A stretch of DNA of 64,000 bases, from positions 1 to 64,000 of the forward strand of contig NZ_AQWN01000011.1 in assembly GCF_000376385.1 (NCBI RefSeq), written 5' to 3'. Under the pieces are notes generated by a model, which searched no databases, had not been told where the DNA came from, and saw nothing but the letters and a program-made list of their open reading frames with translations. The position numbers were made by a program, and so were the translations under genes. This document shows, in pieces, positions 33,726 to 42,157 of this stretch (position 1 is its first letter; every line of letters begins with the position of its first letter). The DNA is from Desulfurispora thermophila DSM 16022. GTDB lineage: Bacteria; Bacillota; Desulfotomaculia; Desulfotomaculales; Desulfurisporaceae.

Positions 33726-35024
33726 TCAACTGAAGCGGCGCACAAATATACGCCCTCCATTTTCCTCGTCCAGCAATTGTTCCAGTTCGGTTATGCCCAA
33801 CCGGGCCAGCAACTCCAACACAAAGCGGTTGTCCACTGGTGTGTAGTACCTGGCTACCTGGCCGTAATCATTGACCAGCTGCGTAGCCCGGTCAACCGGC
33901 AACAGAGCCCGCGGTCCGCCCACACAACCACCCACACAGCCCATGCCCTCGAAGAAATTGGCTTCCAGTTCCCCGGCCAGCAGGCGGGAGAGCAGTTTTT
34001 TGCATTCGGCCACTCCGTTGGCTTGCACCGCCTTTATTTTAATCGCCCGCTCGGGGCGCAGGCGTTCCAGCGTGGCGGCCACAGCCTGACTCACCCCGCC
34101 TGTGCGGGCGTAAATTCGCCCGGCCGTAGAAGAATGTTCGCTGGGGTCTTCCGGCATCTCCGCCGGGTCAATGTGCATGGCCGTAAAAATATCCTGCAAC
34201 TCCTGGAAGGTGAGCACCGCATCCACAGCGTCGGCTACATCGGGCTCTTTGGCCTCGGCCTTTTTAGCCAGGCAGGGGCCGATAAACACTATCTTTGCGT
34301 CCGGATGCAACTGTTTAATACCACGCCCACAAGCCACCATGGGGGAAACCGAAGGGGAAATGTGTGGTACCAACTGGTGGTATACTTTTTTTACCATGGA
34401 CACCCAAATAGGGCAGCAGCAGCTAGTGAGCAAAAAGTCACGGTCATATCTTATGTGCCGGTCAAATTCCAGCGCCTCTTTAAAGGTTAGTATATCAGCA
34501 AACAGGGCCACCTCTACCATGCCGTAAAAGCCCAGGCGCTTAAGCGCCGCCCGCAGTTTGCCCGGTGTCACCCGGAGACCAAACTGCCCAATATAAGCCG
34601 GGGCCATAATGGCAAATACTGGGACCTTTTTATCCTTCAATATCTCCACCAGGGGTACAAATTCCTTGCGATCCAGTAAACATTGATAACGGCACTGCTC
34701 TACACACTGGCCGCAATCGGTACACTGGCTGTAATCAATAACCACATTGCCCTGCATATCGCGCACAATGCCGTTGAATAAACAGGAAGCTTGACAGATG
34801 TCATCATCGAACGGGCAATCCCGCGGCCGGCAATTATTGATCTGGTGTACAACCCGGCAGGCGTCACCACCGCCGCTGGCGTACTTGACATAGGCCCTGG
34901 TCAATTCATCGCCGCTGCGCTCCAACTCGGCCATTTTTTCCGGCAGGTTGCCCTCGTAAGCCGCCCTTACCAACTGCTGGAAGATCTGTCTGTAGGGCAG
35001 ATCCCAGTCCTTTTTTCCCGTCAA
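33726..35024 (-). CDS. [FeFe] hydrogenase, group B-like
   Basis: The 432-residue protein keeps all H-cluster cysteines: L1 as TSCCCPIW (about 205), L2 as GPCLAKKAE (about 250) and L3 as GMGCVGGCVGGP (about 365). The extra Cys in L1, Gly-Pro-Cys in L2 (instead of Met-Pro-Cys) and GMGCVGGCVGGP fit group B enzymes rather than classical HydA1. The N-terminus has a CX2CX2CX3C ferredoxin motif (CTDCGQCVEQC) preceded by another cysteine set (CRPRDCPF, CQASC). It may produce, take up or sense hydrogen. The start is a TTG behind GGGAAGG. No maturation genes are in the window. Confidence 0.85.
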   Translation of the reverse strand: MTGKKDWDLPYRQIFQQLVRAAYEGNLPEKMAELERSGDELTRAYVKYASGGGDACRVVHQINNCRPRDCPFDDDICQASCLFNGIVRDMQGNVVIDYSQCTDCGQCVEQCRYQCLLDRKEFVPLVEILKDKKVPVFAIMAPAYIGQFGLRVTPGKLRAALKRLGFYGMVEVALFADILTFKEALEFDRHIRYDRDFLLTSCCCPIWVSMVKKVYHQLVPHISPSVSPMVACGRGIKQLHPDAKIVFIGPCLAKKAEAKEPDVADAVDAVLTFQELQDIFTAMHIDPAEMPEDPSEHSSTAGRIYARTGGVSQAVAATLERLRPERAIKIKAVQANGVAECKKLLSRLLAGELEANFFEGMGCVGGCVGGPRALLPVDRATQLVNDYGQVARYYTPVDNRFVLELLARLGITELEQLLDEENGGRIFVRRFS

Positions 35025-35159
35025 TTACCTTCCCTCGCTTTGCATCTCTTGAATCATCCATCCACACCCGGCGTGGACAGAAAGCCGCGGTGTCGTGAAG
35101 TTCATGCGTTCTTTTTTCGGTAATCCTGTCGGGATTAGTATGGGGCAGCAGGATAATTT

Positions 35160-35876
35160 TTAACCGTTGCCCGTTTCCAGCAGGCGGGCGAATTCCTCCG
35201 GCAAACCGGCCCGCCGCAGCTCCTGCACAGTGGCTGCCACATTGTAGGGCACTTCTACAACCTGGCCGCTGATGGATTCCCCCAACTGCACCACAATATA
35301 TGTGGCAGAAGGAGAGCCATGTTTGGGCCTGCCCACACTGCCCGCGTTGATCACCAGCCCCGCGGGCAATTTTTTAATATAGGGCAGGTGAGTATGCCCA
35401 CAGACCAGTACCTGGCAGGAGAACTGTTCCAACAGGCTATTCAGATAATCATCCGGAGTGTCGGGTTTCAAATATTCATTATTGCGCAGCGGACTGCCGT
35501 GTACCATTAGTAAATGCCAGCCATGCAATGTAAAGCGCAATTGAGCGGGCAGTCCGGCCAGAAAGGCCCGGTTTTCTGCTGTGATTGTCTGTTGCGTATA
35601 ATACAGGGATTTTTCGCCCAGCTCCCGTGCCCGGTCATCGGCAAAATCACAACCGCAGAGCAGGCGGTAGTTACCCACGGCATCATCGTAGTTGCCTTGC
35701 ACACAGCTGATATTCTTTTCTCTAATAAAGTCAATCACTTCATTGACAAAGGGGGCATACCCCACCAGATCACCCAAACAATATACCTGCTCGCATTGCC
35801 GCTGGACAATGTCCTCCCACACCGACTGTAGAGCGGGCAGGTTGGCATGAATATCCGAAATAAAAGCTAGCTGCAC
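35160..35876 (-). CDS. metallophosphoesterase (YfcE/MJ0936-like)
   Basis: The 238-residue protein has the calcineurin-like metal motifs: SDIHANLPAL (residues 7-16), GDLVGYAP, GNYDDAV, then VHGSP and GHTHLPY. Such proteins hydrolyse phosphodiesters or act as phosphatases; the natural substrate is unknown. The GTG start follows GAGGTGGAT. It is upstream of the hydrogenase on the same strand with a 135-bp gap holding only a 6-bp stem-loop (near 35121-35138). Confidence 0.88.
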   Translation of the reverse strand: MQLAFISDIHANLPALQSVWEDIVQRQCEQVYCLGDLVGYAPFVNEVIDFIREKNISCVQGNYDDAVGNYRLLCGCDFADDRARELGEKSLYYTQQTITAENRAFLAGLPAQLRFTLHGWHLLMVHGSPLRNNEYLKPDTPDDYLNSLLEQFSCQVLVCGHTHLPYIKKLPAGLVINAGSVGRPKHGSPSATYIVVQLGESISGQVVEVPYNVAATVQELRRAGLPEEFARLLETGNG

Positions 35877-36111
35877 AGCTCATCCACCTCATGCATAGGA
35901 TATTCTTCAACAACATCAACTATTATAGCAATAAACAATTAATTTTATATTACCTTCTGGTTAAGTAGAGAATTACTCCGGCGAAATATTGCTGGGGTGG
36001 AAAGACCGCAACTTTGTGCAGGTTACCAGGCTGCAGCACCAGCCAATCTGCAGACTGAAAATGATAACAATAATTATTATGAACACATTAAAAATAAATT
36101 TGTGTAATGGG

Positions 36112-36140
36112 CTGACAAAGCCGACTTCCCGGCATATAAT
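36112..36140 (+). promoter_or_regulatory. promoter of the czcD-like leader
   Basis: CTGACA (36112-36117) and TATAAT (36135-36140) are 17 nt apart. The transcript would begin near 36147, just before the aptamer-like sequence. The rest of the 35877-36111 stretch shows nothing I can name. Confidence 0.75.
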
Positions 36141-36153
36141 TTATATTGATAAA

Positions 36154-36211
36154 AAGTCAGGCTTATAGCCGGGCCTTTACTCAGGCAGCGGAGCAAACCC
36201 GCGGGACTCAT
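36154..36211 (+). promoter_or_regulatory. candidate NiCo riboswitch
   Basis: The segments AGGC, AGCCGGG, GGCAGC and CGGGACT occur in the order of the conserved NiCo riboswitch boxes, enclosed by AGTC and GACT that can pair as P1. The 3' part overlaps the 5' arm of a terminator, and a cation efflux gene follows, as expected for a nickel/cobalt-sensing ON switch. The P2 and P4 helices look very short, so the match is imperfect. Confidence 0.55.
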
Positions 36212-36240
36212 CACTGCAAAGTGTTCCTGCGGGTTTTTTA
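36195..36240 (+). terminator. regulatory terminator in the cation efflux leader
   Basis: AACCCGCGGGA pairs with TCCTGCGGGTT (36197-36206 with 36225-36234, one GU pair), an inner CACT/AGTG stem continues it, and TTTTTT follows. It lies 72 bp before the efflux gene, within its leader, which indicates attenuation. Confidence 0.88.
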
Positions 36241-36311
36241 GTCTGGCCGGGATTTATTCTACCACGCTGGCAAATAACTAATAAGACGGGGGACAGGGGA
36301 GGCTGGAAGTA

Positions 36312-37238
36312 ATGAATCAGCAAATTCACAGGGCAAAATTCCAAGCAGCCCGCCTTTCCATCACTTCCAATACCATTTTGACCGGGGGCAAACTGGCCGC
36401 CGGCTTGTACATGGGCTCGATCAGCGTGATTTCAGAAGCGTTGCACTCCAGCCTGGACCTGCTGGCCGCCATCATCGCCTACCTGGCGGTGCGACAATCC
36501 GCCCGCCCGGCCGACAAAGAACACCACTATGGGCACGGCAAGTTTGAAAACCTGGCCAGCATTACCGAAGCCCTGCTGATATTTGCCGCCGCCGCGCTGA
36601 TTATTTACCACAGTATACCGCGCCTGCTACACCGGCAATTTGTTGTGGAGGCACTGGACTGGGGTATCCTGGTCATGAGCCTTTCCGCCGCGGTGAACTG
36701 GTTTATTTCCAGCCACCTGCTCCGGGTAGCCCGGTTAAGCGACTCGCCTGCCCTCAAGGCAGATGCCATGCACCTGCGCACCGATGTTTACACTTCCCTG
36801 GGCGTGCTGGCCGGCATAGGCGGGATCCGGATCACCGGCTGGTACTGGATGGATCCGGCCATTGCTATTGTAGTGGCCCTGATGATTATCCGCGCGGCCT
36901 GGGAATTGGCTGGCGAGTCCCTGCGCAGCATGTTGGACCAGTCCCTGCCGGCCGGGGAAGAAGAACTGATATGTCAGGTATTGCAAAAACATTCTTCCAG
37001 TTACGTCGCCTACCAGAACCTGCGCACCAGAAAGGCCGGCCCTTACCGCTACATTGACTTGCAGCTGGTAGTGCCGGCCCGTCTGACCACTGCGCAGGCG
37101 CATGCCATTTGCGATGCTATTGAGCAAGATTTACAGAACCAATTGCAAAACCCGGATATTATTATCCATGTTGAACCGTGCACGGCCGATTGCCAGCAGT
37201 GCCCGATCTGTCCCGTTCGCCCGGAAGAGAAAACCTAA
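36312..37238 (+). CDS. cation diffusion facilitator family transporter (CzcD-like)
   Basis: A 308-residue membrane protein with about six hydrophobic segments. Metal ligands typical of the family are His and Asp in HSSLD (TM2), the HYGHGKFE loop, and His and Asp in HLRTD (TM5). The cytoplasmic C-terminal domain ends in a cysteine cluster (CTADCQQCPIC) that is unusual and could bind metal. It exports divalent cations by proton exchange. The leader suggests control by nickel or cobalt. Its last 4 bases overlap the end of the convergent putA gene. Confidence 0.92.
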   Translation: MNQQIHRAKFQAARLSITSNTILTGGKLAAGLYMGSISVISEALHSSLDLLAAIIAYLAVRQSARPADKEHHYGHGKFENLASITEALLIFAAAALIIYHSIPRLLHRQFVVEALDWGILVMSLSAAVNWFISSHLLRVARLSDSPALKADAMHLRTDVYTSLGVLAGIGGIRITGWYWMDPAIAIVVALMIIRAAWELAGESLRSMLDQSLPAGEEELICQVLQKHSSSYVAYQNLRTRKAGPYRYIDLQLVVPARLTTAQAHAICDAIEQDLQNQLQNPDIIIHVEPCTADCQQCPICPVRPEEKT

Positions 37239-40228
37239 CACTCCTCCTCGGGGGGAGCAAAGCCACGTCTCATCTGGTTTTCAGTCACTGTGCGCGGCAC
37301 CATGAACTGGAGCAGATAATCCGGCCCGCCAGCCTTGGAGCCAACACCCGACATTTTAAAGCCGCCGAAGGGATGACGTTCCACAATGGCCCCGGTGCAG
37401 CCGCGGTTGATGTACAGGTTGCCTACGCGGAACTCTTTTTTGGCCCGTGCGATGTTTTCCGGGCTGCGCGAAAAGACGCCGCCGGTCAACGCGTAGCGCG
37501 TGCTATTAGCCACCTGCAGCGCTTCCGTAAAGTCCTTCACCTTGATTACTGCCAGCACCGGACCGAAAATCTCTTCCTGGGCCAGAACGTGCTCCGGCCT
37601 GATGTCAGCAAAAATGGTCAGCGGCACATAATGCCCCGGCATATCAACATCGTCGCGGCTCAAGAGCAGGCGGCCTTCCTTCTTACCTTGTTCAATAAAG
37701 CCCATTATTTTGCGCTGGGCCTGCTCATCAATTACCGCACCCATATAGGTTTCCGGGTTGACTGCCGGACCGATGTTGATACTTTTCGCCGCCTGTACCA
37801 ACCGGTCCACAAACTTCTGGTAGTTTTCTTCCAGCACGATCACCCGGGAGCAGGCCGAACACTTTTGACCCTGGAAACCAAAGGCCGAATACAGGGTATG
37901 CACAACCGCCTCGTCTATATCGGCGTCCGAGTCAATAATAATGGCGTTCTTGCCGCCCATTTCCGCCACTACGCTCTTTACCCCCATGGCTCCTTCCGGC
38001 GTACGGGCAGCCAGCTCAATGATGCGCAGGCCCACTTCCATGGAGCCGGTGAATGTGACAAAAGCGATATCCGGGTGGGTAACCAAAAAGTCCCCGATGG
38101 CTCCCCCGGGACCGGGCAGGAAATTGAGTACGCCAGCCGGCAGTCCGGCCTGCTGGAAGATTTCGTACACTTTGGCGCCAGTGATAGGGGAGAGGGAAGC
38201 CGGTTTGTAAACCACCGTGTTGCCGGTAACTATGGCTGCAGCGGTCATGCCCACAGAGATGGCCAGCGGGAAGTTCCAGGGAGCGATAACGGCACCTACT
38301 CCCTTGGGCTCATAGAAAAGGTGGCTGGTCTCCCCGGGCGCCCGCCCCATGCGCCGTTGTTTGGCCAGGCGAATCATTTCCCGCCCGTAATATTCCAGAA
38401 AATCAATGGCTTCGGTGACGTCGGCATCGGCCTCGCTCCAGTTCTTGCCCACTTCATAAACCTGCAGCGCAGCCAGTTCCATCCGCTGCCGGCGGGCTAC
38501 CTCGGCGGCCTTGAAGAGCACTTCTGCCCTTTCCCTGGCAGGTGTATCCCGCCAGGCCGGGAAGGCCTGTTTAGCCACTTCCACAGCCATTTGCGCTTCT
38601 TTGAGAGTGGCCGCCGCCACCCGGCCCACCACCTGAGAGGGCTGGTTGGGGTTGGTGGAAATAATCTCCTCAGCGGTTAGCACCTCTCGTCCGCCAATGT
38701 ACAGAGGTATTTTGCGGCCCAGCTCTTTACCCACCTTTTCCAGGGCAGCGGCAAAGCGGGTCCGGTTTTCGGCAATGGTCCAGTCAATAACCGGTTCATT
38801 GGTAAAAATACCCTTGTCGCCGTACTCGGGAGCACTGTATACCTTCTCCGGCAGGGTTGGGTTTTCCGCCAGCAGTTCCAGCGGATTGCGCAACAACTGT
38901 TCCCGGGCCGCACCTTCGGCAAAACTCTGCCGCAGGAAGGACTCATTGGCCGTGTTTTCCAGCAATCTTCTCACCAGGTAAGCCATACCGGGCAACATCT
39001 GGCCAATGGGGGCGTAAAGGCGCAGGGGCAATCCTACCTTGCGCAAGGCGTTGCGCACCGGCTCGGCCATCCCGTACAGTATCTGGAATTCCAGACGCCC
39101 GTTGGGTACCCCCAGTTCTTTGGCTACTTCCCATACATAGGAGATACTTCTGATATTGTGTGATGCGCAGGCAAAGGAAACATACTGGTGGTTTTCCAGC
39201 AGGATACGGGCCAGCTTTTCGTAATTGGCATCGGTTTCGTACTTATTGGTAAAAACCGGGATCTCCCAGTTTTGCTGCCGGGCCAGAATAACTTCCTGAT
39301 CCCAGTAGGCGCCTTTGACCAGGCGGATGGTAATACGCCGCTCCCGCACCCTGGCCCAATCGATTAGTTCGCGCAAATCTTGCTCACTGTCTTTTAAATA
39401 GGCCTGGATAACTATGCCGGCCTGTTCATAGTCCTGAAATTCGGGCTCCTCCAACAGCTTTTTGAACATGGCCAGGGTGAGATTCTTCAGGCCTGTATGT
39501 TCCATGTCCAGCAAAACGGCAGCACCGATTTGCTTGGCCTTGCGAAAGATGGGCCGCAGTCTTTTTAAAGCAGCCTCAACAGAGTAATCAAAAGCCCGGG
39601 CGTTCATCTGGGAATACATGGCCGATGGTTTGATGGAAACATTGATCTTGGGCGAAAAACCCCAGTCCAGGTCACTATTGCTGTTACCCAGGGGTTTCCA
39701 CTTGCTCTGTTCTTTGGCCAGTGTATCAAAAAGGTCTATGTACCGCTGATAGAACTCATCGGCTTCTGTCTCGGAAACCACCGCTTCCCCCAATAAATCG
39801 GCAGTAAAAGCAAAACCCTCCTTGCGCAGCTTTTTCAGCACGGGAAGAGCATCGCGAGCGTCTTCGCCCACAATGAACTGCCGGGCCATGCCCGTAATAT
39901 TATCGGAAATGGCCTTGGTCGCCACTTTGGCCACCAGCGAGTTGGGCGAGACCAGCTTGAGCCCCCACTGCAGGCTACTGGGGAAATCCTGCTCGGGGCG
40001 GCAGAAGTACTCCTGAATATGTTTGGCCACAGAAACCGAAGAACTTAAACTGGGGAAAACGTCAACAAAGCGGAACATTTCCACCTTGAATGCTTCGTTG
40101 CGCATGCACCAATCCATTATTTTGCCCGACCAGAATTCTTTCTTGAATACGGACGGTGCATCCCCCTCAATTAACTGATAAATCTGCAGACCGGTTTCTT
40201 TAATCCTTTTTTCCAAGTCCTGTACCAT
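37235..40228 (-). CDS. putA: bifunctional proline dehydrogenase / P5C dehydrogenase
   Basis: A 997-residue fusion that oxidises proline to glutamate. The N-terminal half is a flavin-dependent PRODH barrel (DMEHTGLKN, RLVKGAYWDQE, YGMAEPVRNALR); the C-terminal half (from about 480) is an aldehyde dehydrogenase with catalytic Glu in EMGGKNA and Cys in GQKCSACSR. It lacks the DNA-binding domain of enterobacterial PutA. The ATG at 40228 sits 7 nt after AAAAGGGG; an ATG two codons earlier is too close to it. Such fusions are more usual in Gram-negatives than in Firmicutes. Confidence 0.93.
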   Translation of the reverse strand: MVQDLEKRIKETGLQIYQLIEGDAPSVFKKEFWSGKIMDWCMRNEAFKVEMFRFVDVFPSLSSSVSVAKHIQEYFCRPEQDFPSSLQWGLKLVSPNSLVAKVATKAISDNITGMARQFIVGEDARDALPVLKKLRKEGFAFTADLLGEAVVSETEADEFYQRYIDLFDTLAKEQSKWKPLGNSNSDLDWGFSPKINVSIKPSAMYSQMNARAFDYSVEAALKRLRPIFRKAKQIGAAVLLDMEHTGLKNLTLAMFKKLLEEPEFQDYEQAGIVIQAYLKDSEQDLRELIDWARVRERRITIRLVKGAYWDQEVILARQQNWEIPVFTNKYETDANYEKLARILLENHQYVSFACASHNIRSISYVWEVAKELGVPNGRLEFQILYGMAEPVRNALRKVGLPLRLYAPIGQMLPGMAYLVRRLLENTANESFLRQSFAEGAAREQLLRNPLELLAENPTLPEKVYSAPEYGDKGIFTNEPVIDWTIAENRTRFAAALEKVGKELGRKIPLYIGGREVLTAEEIISTNPNQPSQVVGRVAAATLKEAQMAVEVAKQAFPAWRDTPARERAEVLFKAAEVARRQRMELAALQVYEVGKNWSEADADVTEAIDFLEYYGREMIRLAKQRRMGRAPGETSHLFYEPKGVGAVIAPWNFPLAISVGMTAAAIVTGNTVVYKPASLSPITGAKVYEIFQQAGLPAGVLNFLPGPGGAIGDFLVTHPDIAFVTFTGSMEVGLRIIELAARTPEGAMGVKSVVAEMGGKNAIIIDSDADIDEAVVHTLYSAFGFQGQKCSACSRVIVLEENYQKFVDRLVQAAKSINIGPAVNPETYMGAVIDEQAQRKIMGFIEQGKKEGRLLLSRDDVDMPGHYVPLTIFADIRPEHVLAQEEIFGPVLAVIKVKDFTEALQVANSTRYALTGGVFSRSPENIARAKKEFRVGNLYINRGCTGAIVERHPFGGFKMSGVGSKAGGPDYLLQFMVPRTVTENQMRRGFAPPEEEC

Positions 40229-40507
40229 AGCCATACCCCTTTTCTGCAATCTGAGTGAATTAGAATTAATTGTCATACAATGACACATATTGGCGGATTA
40301 AGTCAACAAGAAAAACAATATTCTGTATACAAAACAGTACTGCAGACAGAAATATTTTATCATAATTAACTGAGAAGTGAAAAGATTACTTGATGCAAAA
40401 ATAAATTGCTTAGGAGCAGGCAGGAAAATTGTCGGCCACGTCGAATAAAGCTTATTTAGTAATTACTACCTTATGCAGTCAGTTATACCACACGCACAAT
40501 TTCATAA

Positions 40508-40702
40508 CTCCGGCAGGTGCTTTGCCCAGGCAAAGAGAATAGGGAAGACCGGCAAACCCGTTCTTGGTGTGTTCTGGAGGGGTTTGAAACGGCGCGGTCC
40601 CGCCACTGTATGCGGAGAGCCCGGTTCGGATGCCACTGGCCGTCAGGCTGGGAAGGCGAGCACAGGTGATGACCCGTGAGCCAGGAGACCTGCCTGCCGG
40701 AT
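40508..40702 (+). promoter_or_regulatory. cobalamin riboswitch
   Basis: P1 pairs CCGGCAGG (40510-40517) with CCTGCCTGCCGG (40689-40700). Inside are the conserved boxes GGTGC, AATAGGGAA, the GCCACTG box (twice), GGGAAGGCGAGCA and the B12 box AGCCAGGAGACCTGCC. The order and spacing are those of cobalamin aptamers. It controls the ThiC-like pair, not a thiamine gene set. Confidence 0.95.
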
Positions 40703-40754
40703 GTGTAGGGTAGCTGCGCTGGCAGAGCTAGCCTGATCACTGTGTGATGATGGT

Positions 40755-40800
40755 AAAGTCCACAGCTCTTATTTGCTAAGAGTTGTGGGCTTTTTATTTT
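40755..40800 (+). terminator. cobalamin-controlled terminator
   Basis: A 17-bp stem (40755-40771 with 40777-40793, two GU pairs) ends in TTTTTATTTTT, 25 bp before the first ThiC-like gene. High cobamide would fold the aptamer and permit termination. Confidence 0.9.
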
Positions 40801-40825
40801 TCTACTCCCAAAGGAGGTCATTGCT

Positions 40826-42124
40826 ATGCCAACAACACTGGAGCTGGCCCGCCGCGGTGAAGCCACTGCCGCGGTCAGGCGGGTAGCCCGGCAGGAAAAT
40901 GTAACAGAAGACCAACTGCTGGAGGAACTGGCCCAGGGCCGGGCAGTTGTGCTGGCTAGCCGGCAACGCCCCCACTGCCGGCCGGTAGGTATCGGGCGCA
41001 TTTTGCGCACCAAAGTGAGCGCCAGCGTGGGCATGTTTGGTACGACAGCCAGCATGGAGGCGGAATGGGAAAAGGTACATGCTGCTCTGTCCGCCGGTAC
41101 CGATACTCTAATGGATTTGAGTGTCAGCGGAAATATCGACGCCTTGTACCGTAAGATCCTGCTTCGGACCAACCTGCCGCTGGGCACATTGCCCCTATAC
41201 CAGGCCCTGGCCATGGCGCGCGAAAAGTACGGCCATCCGGCGGCCATGACAGTAGAAGACCTTTTTGCTGTGATTGAACAGCAGGCCCGGGAGGGAGTGG
41301 ATTTCATCGCCGTACATGCCGGTGTGACCCAACAAGTGCTGGACAGGGCCCGCCGCGATGGGCGGCAGGAAATGCTGGTCAGTTTCGGTGGCAGCCACTT
41401 GATTGGTTGGATGGCCCTTAATCAGCAGGAAAATCCCCTTTATGTACTTTATGACCGTTTGCTGGACATCTGCCGGCAGTACGATACCACAATCGCCCTG
41501 GCCGACGCTTTCCGACCGGGTTGCCTGGACGACTCGCTGGACGGCCCTCAGGTGCAAGAGTTAATTGTGCTGGGCGAATTGGTAAGGCGGGCCCGGCAGG
41601 CCGGGGTGCAGATTATGGTCAAGGGACCGGGCCACGTTCCGCTGCACCATCTATCGGCAACTGTTACCCTGCAAAAAAGATTGTGCCACGGCGCGCCTTA
41701 CTTTGTCTTTGGCCCTGTGGTAACCGACATCTCACCCGGTTACGACCATATCAGTGCAGCAATTGGTGGAGCGCTCAGCGCCTTGGCCGGAGCCGAGTTC
41801 CTGTGCTACGTAACCGAAGCCGAGCACCTCAGCCTGCCCGATGCCAGGCAGGTGCACGAAGGTGTGATCGCGGCCCGCATTGCCGCCCATGCCGCCGACC
41901 TGGCTCGGGGCCTGCCCGGCGCTGCGGACTGGGATAATGAGCTCTCCCGTGCCCGCAAAAATATGGAATGGGAAAAACAAATCGCTCTGGCAATCGACCC
42001 AGAGAGAGCCCGCCGCCAGCGGCAAAAAACCAGCGCTGATTCTCCGGCCTGCGCCATGTGCGGCAAATATTGCGCCATGCAGGTGATTGCCCAATATCTA
42101 AATACGCCCGTGCATTCCTGTTAG
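40826..42124 (+). CDS. bzaA: ThiC paralogue, 5-hydroxybenzimidazole synthase subunit BzaA-like
   Basis: The 432-residue protein has the ThiC fold and the C-terminal radical-SAM cysteines CAMCGKYC (CX2CX3C). It keeps CHGAPYFVFGP and TDISPGYDHI, but the usual EGPGH motif reads KGPGH. ThiC makes a thiamine pyrimidine, whereas paralogues BzaA and BzaB together turn aminoimidazole ribotide into 5-hydroxybenzimidazole, the lower ligand of cobamides. The tandem pair and the cobalamin riboswitch favour the Bza reading. AAAGGAGG precedes the ATG. The A/B assignment is by gene order only. Confidence 0.78.
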   Translation: MPTTLELARRGEATAAVRRVARQENVTEDQLLEELAQGRAVVLASRQRPHCRPVGIGRILRTKVSASVGMFGTTASMEAEWEKVHAALSAGTDTLMDLSVSGNIDALYRKILLRTNLPLGTLPLYQALAMAREKYGHPAAMTVEDLFAVIEQQAREGVDFIAVHAGVTQQVLDRARRDGRQEMLVSFGGSHLIGWMALNQQENPLYVLYDRLLDICRQYDTTIALADAFRPGCLDDSLDGPQVQELIVLGELVRRARQAGVQIMVKGPGHVPLHHLSATVTLQKRLCHGAPYFVFGPVVTDISPGYDHISAAIGGALSALAGAEFLCYVTEAEHLSLPDARQVHEGVIAARIAAHAADLARGLPGAADWDNELSRARKNMEWEKQIALAIDPERARRQRQKTSADSPACAMCGKYCAMQVIAQYLNTPVHSC

Positions 42125-42157
42125 TCAACCAACAAAATTGCCAGGAAGGTGAAAAAG

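Noticed and set aside
35121-35138. TAATCC/GGATTA inverted repeat upstream of the hydrogenase as terminator or operator
   Set aside because: Only six base pairs, AT-rich, and without a T-run on either strand.
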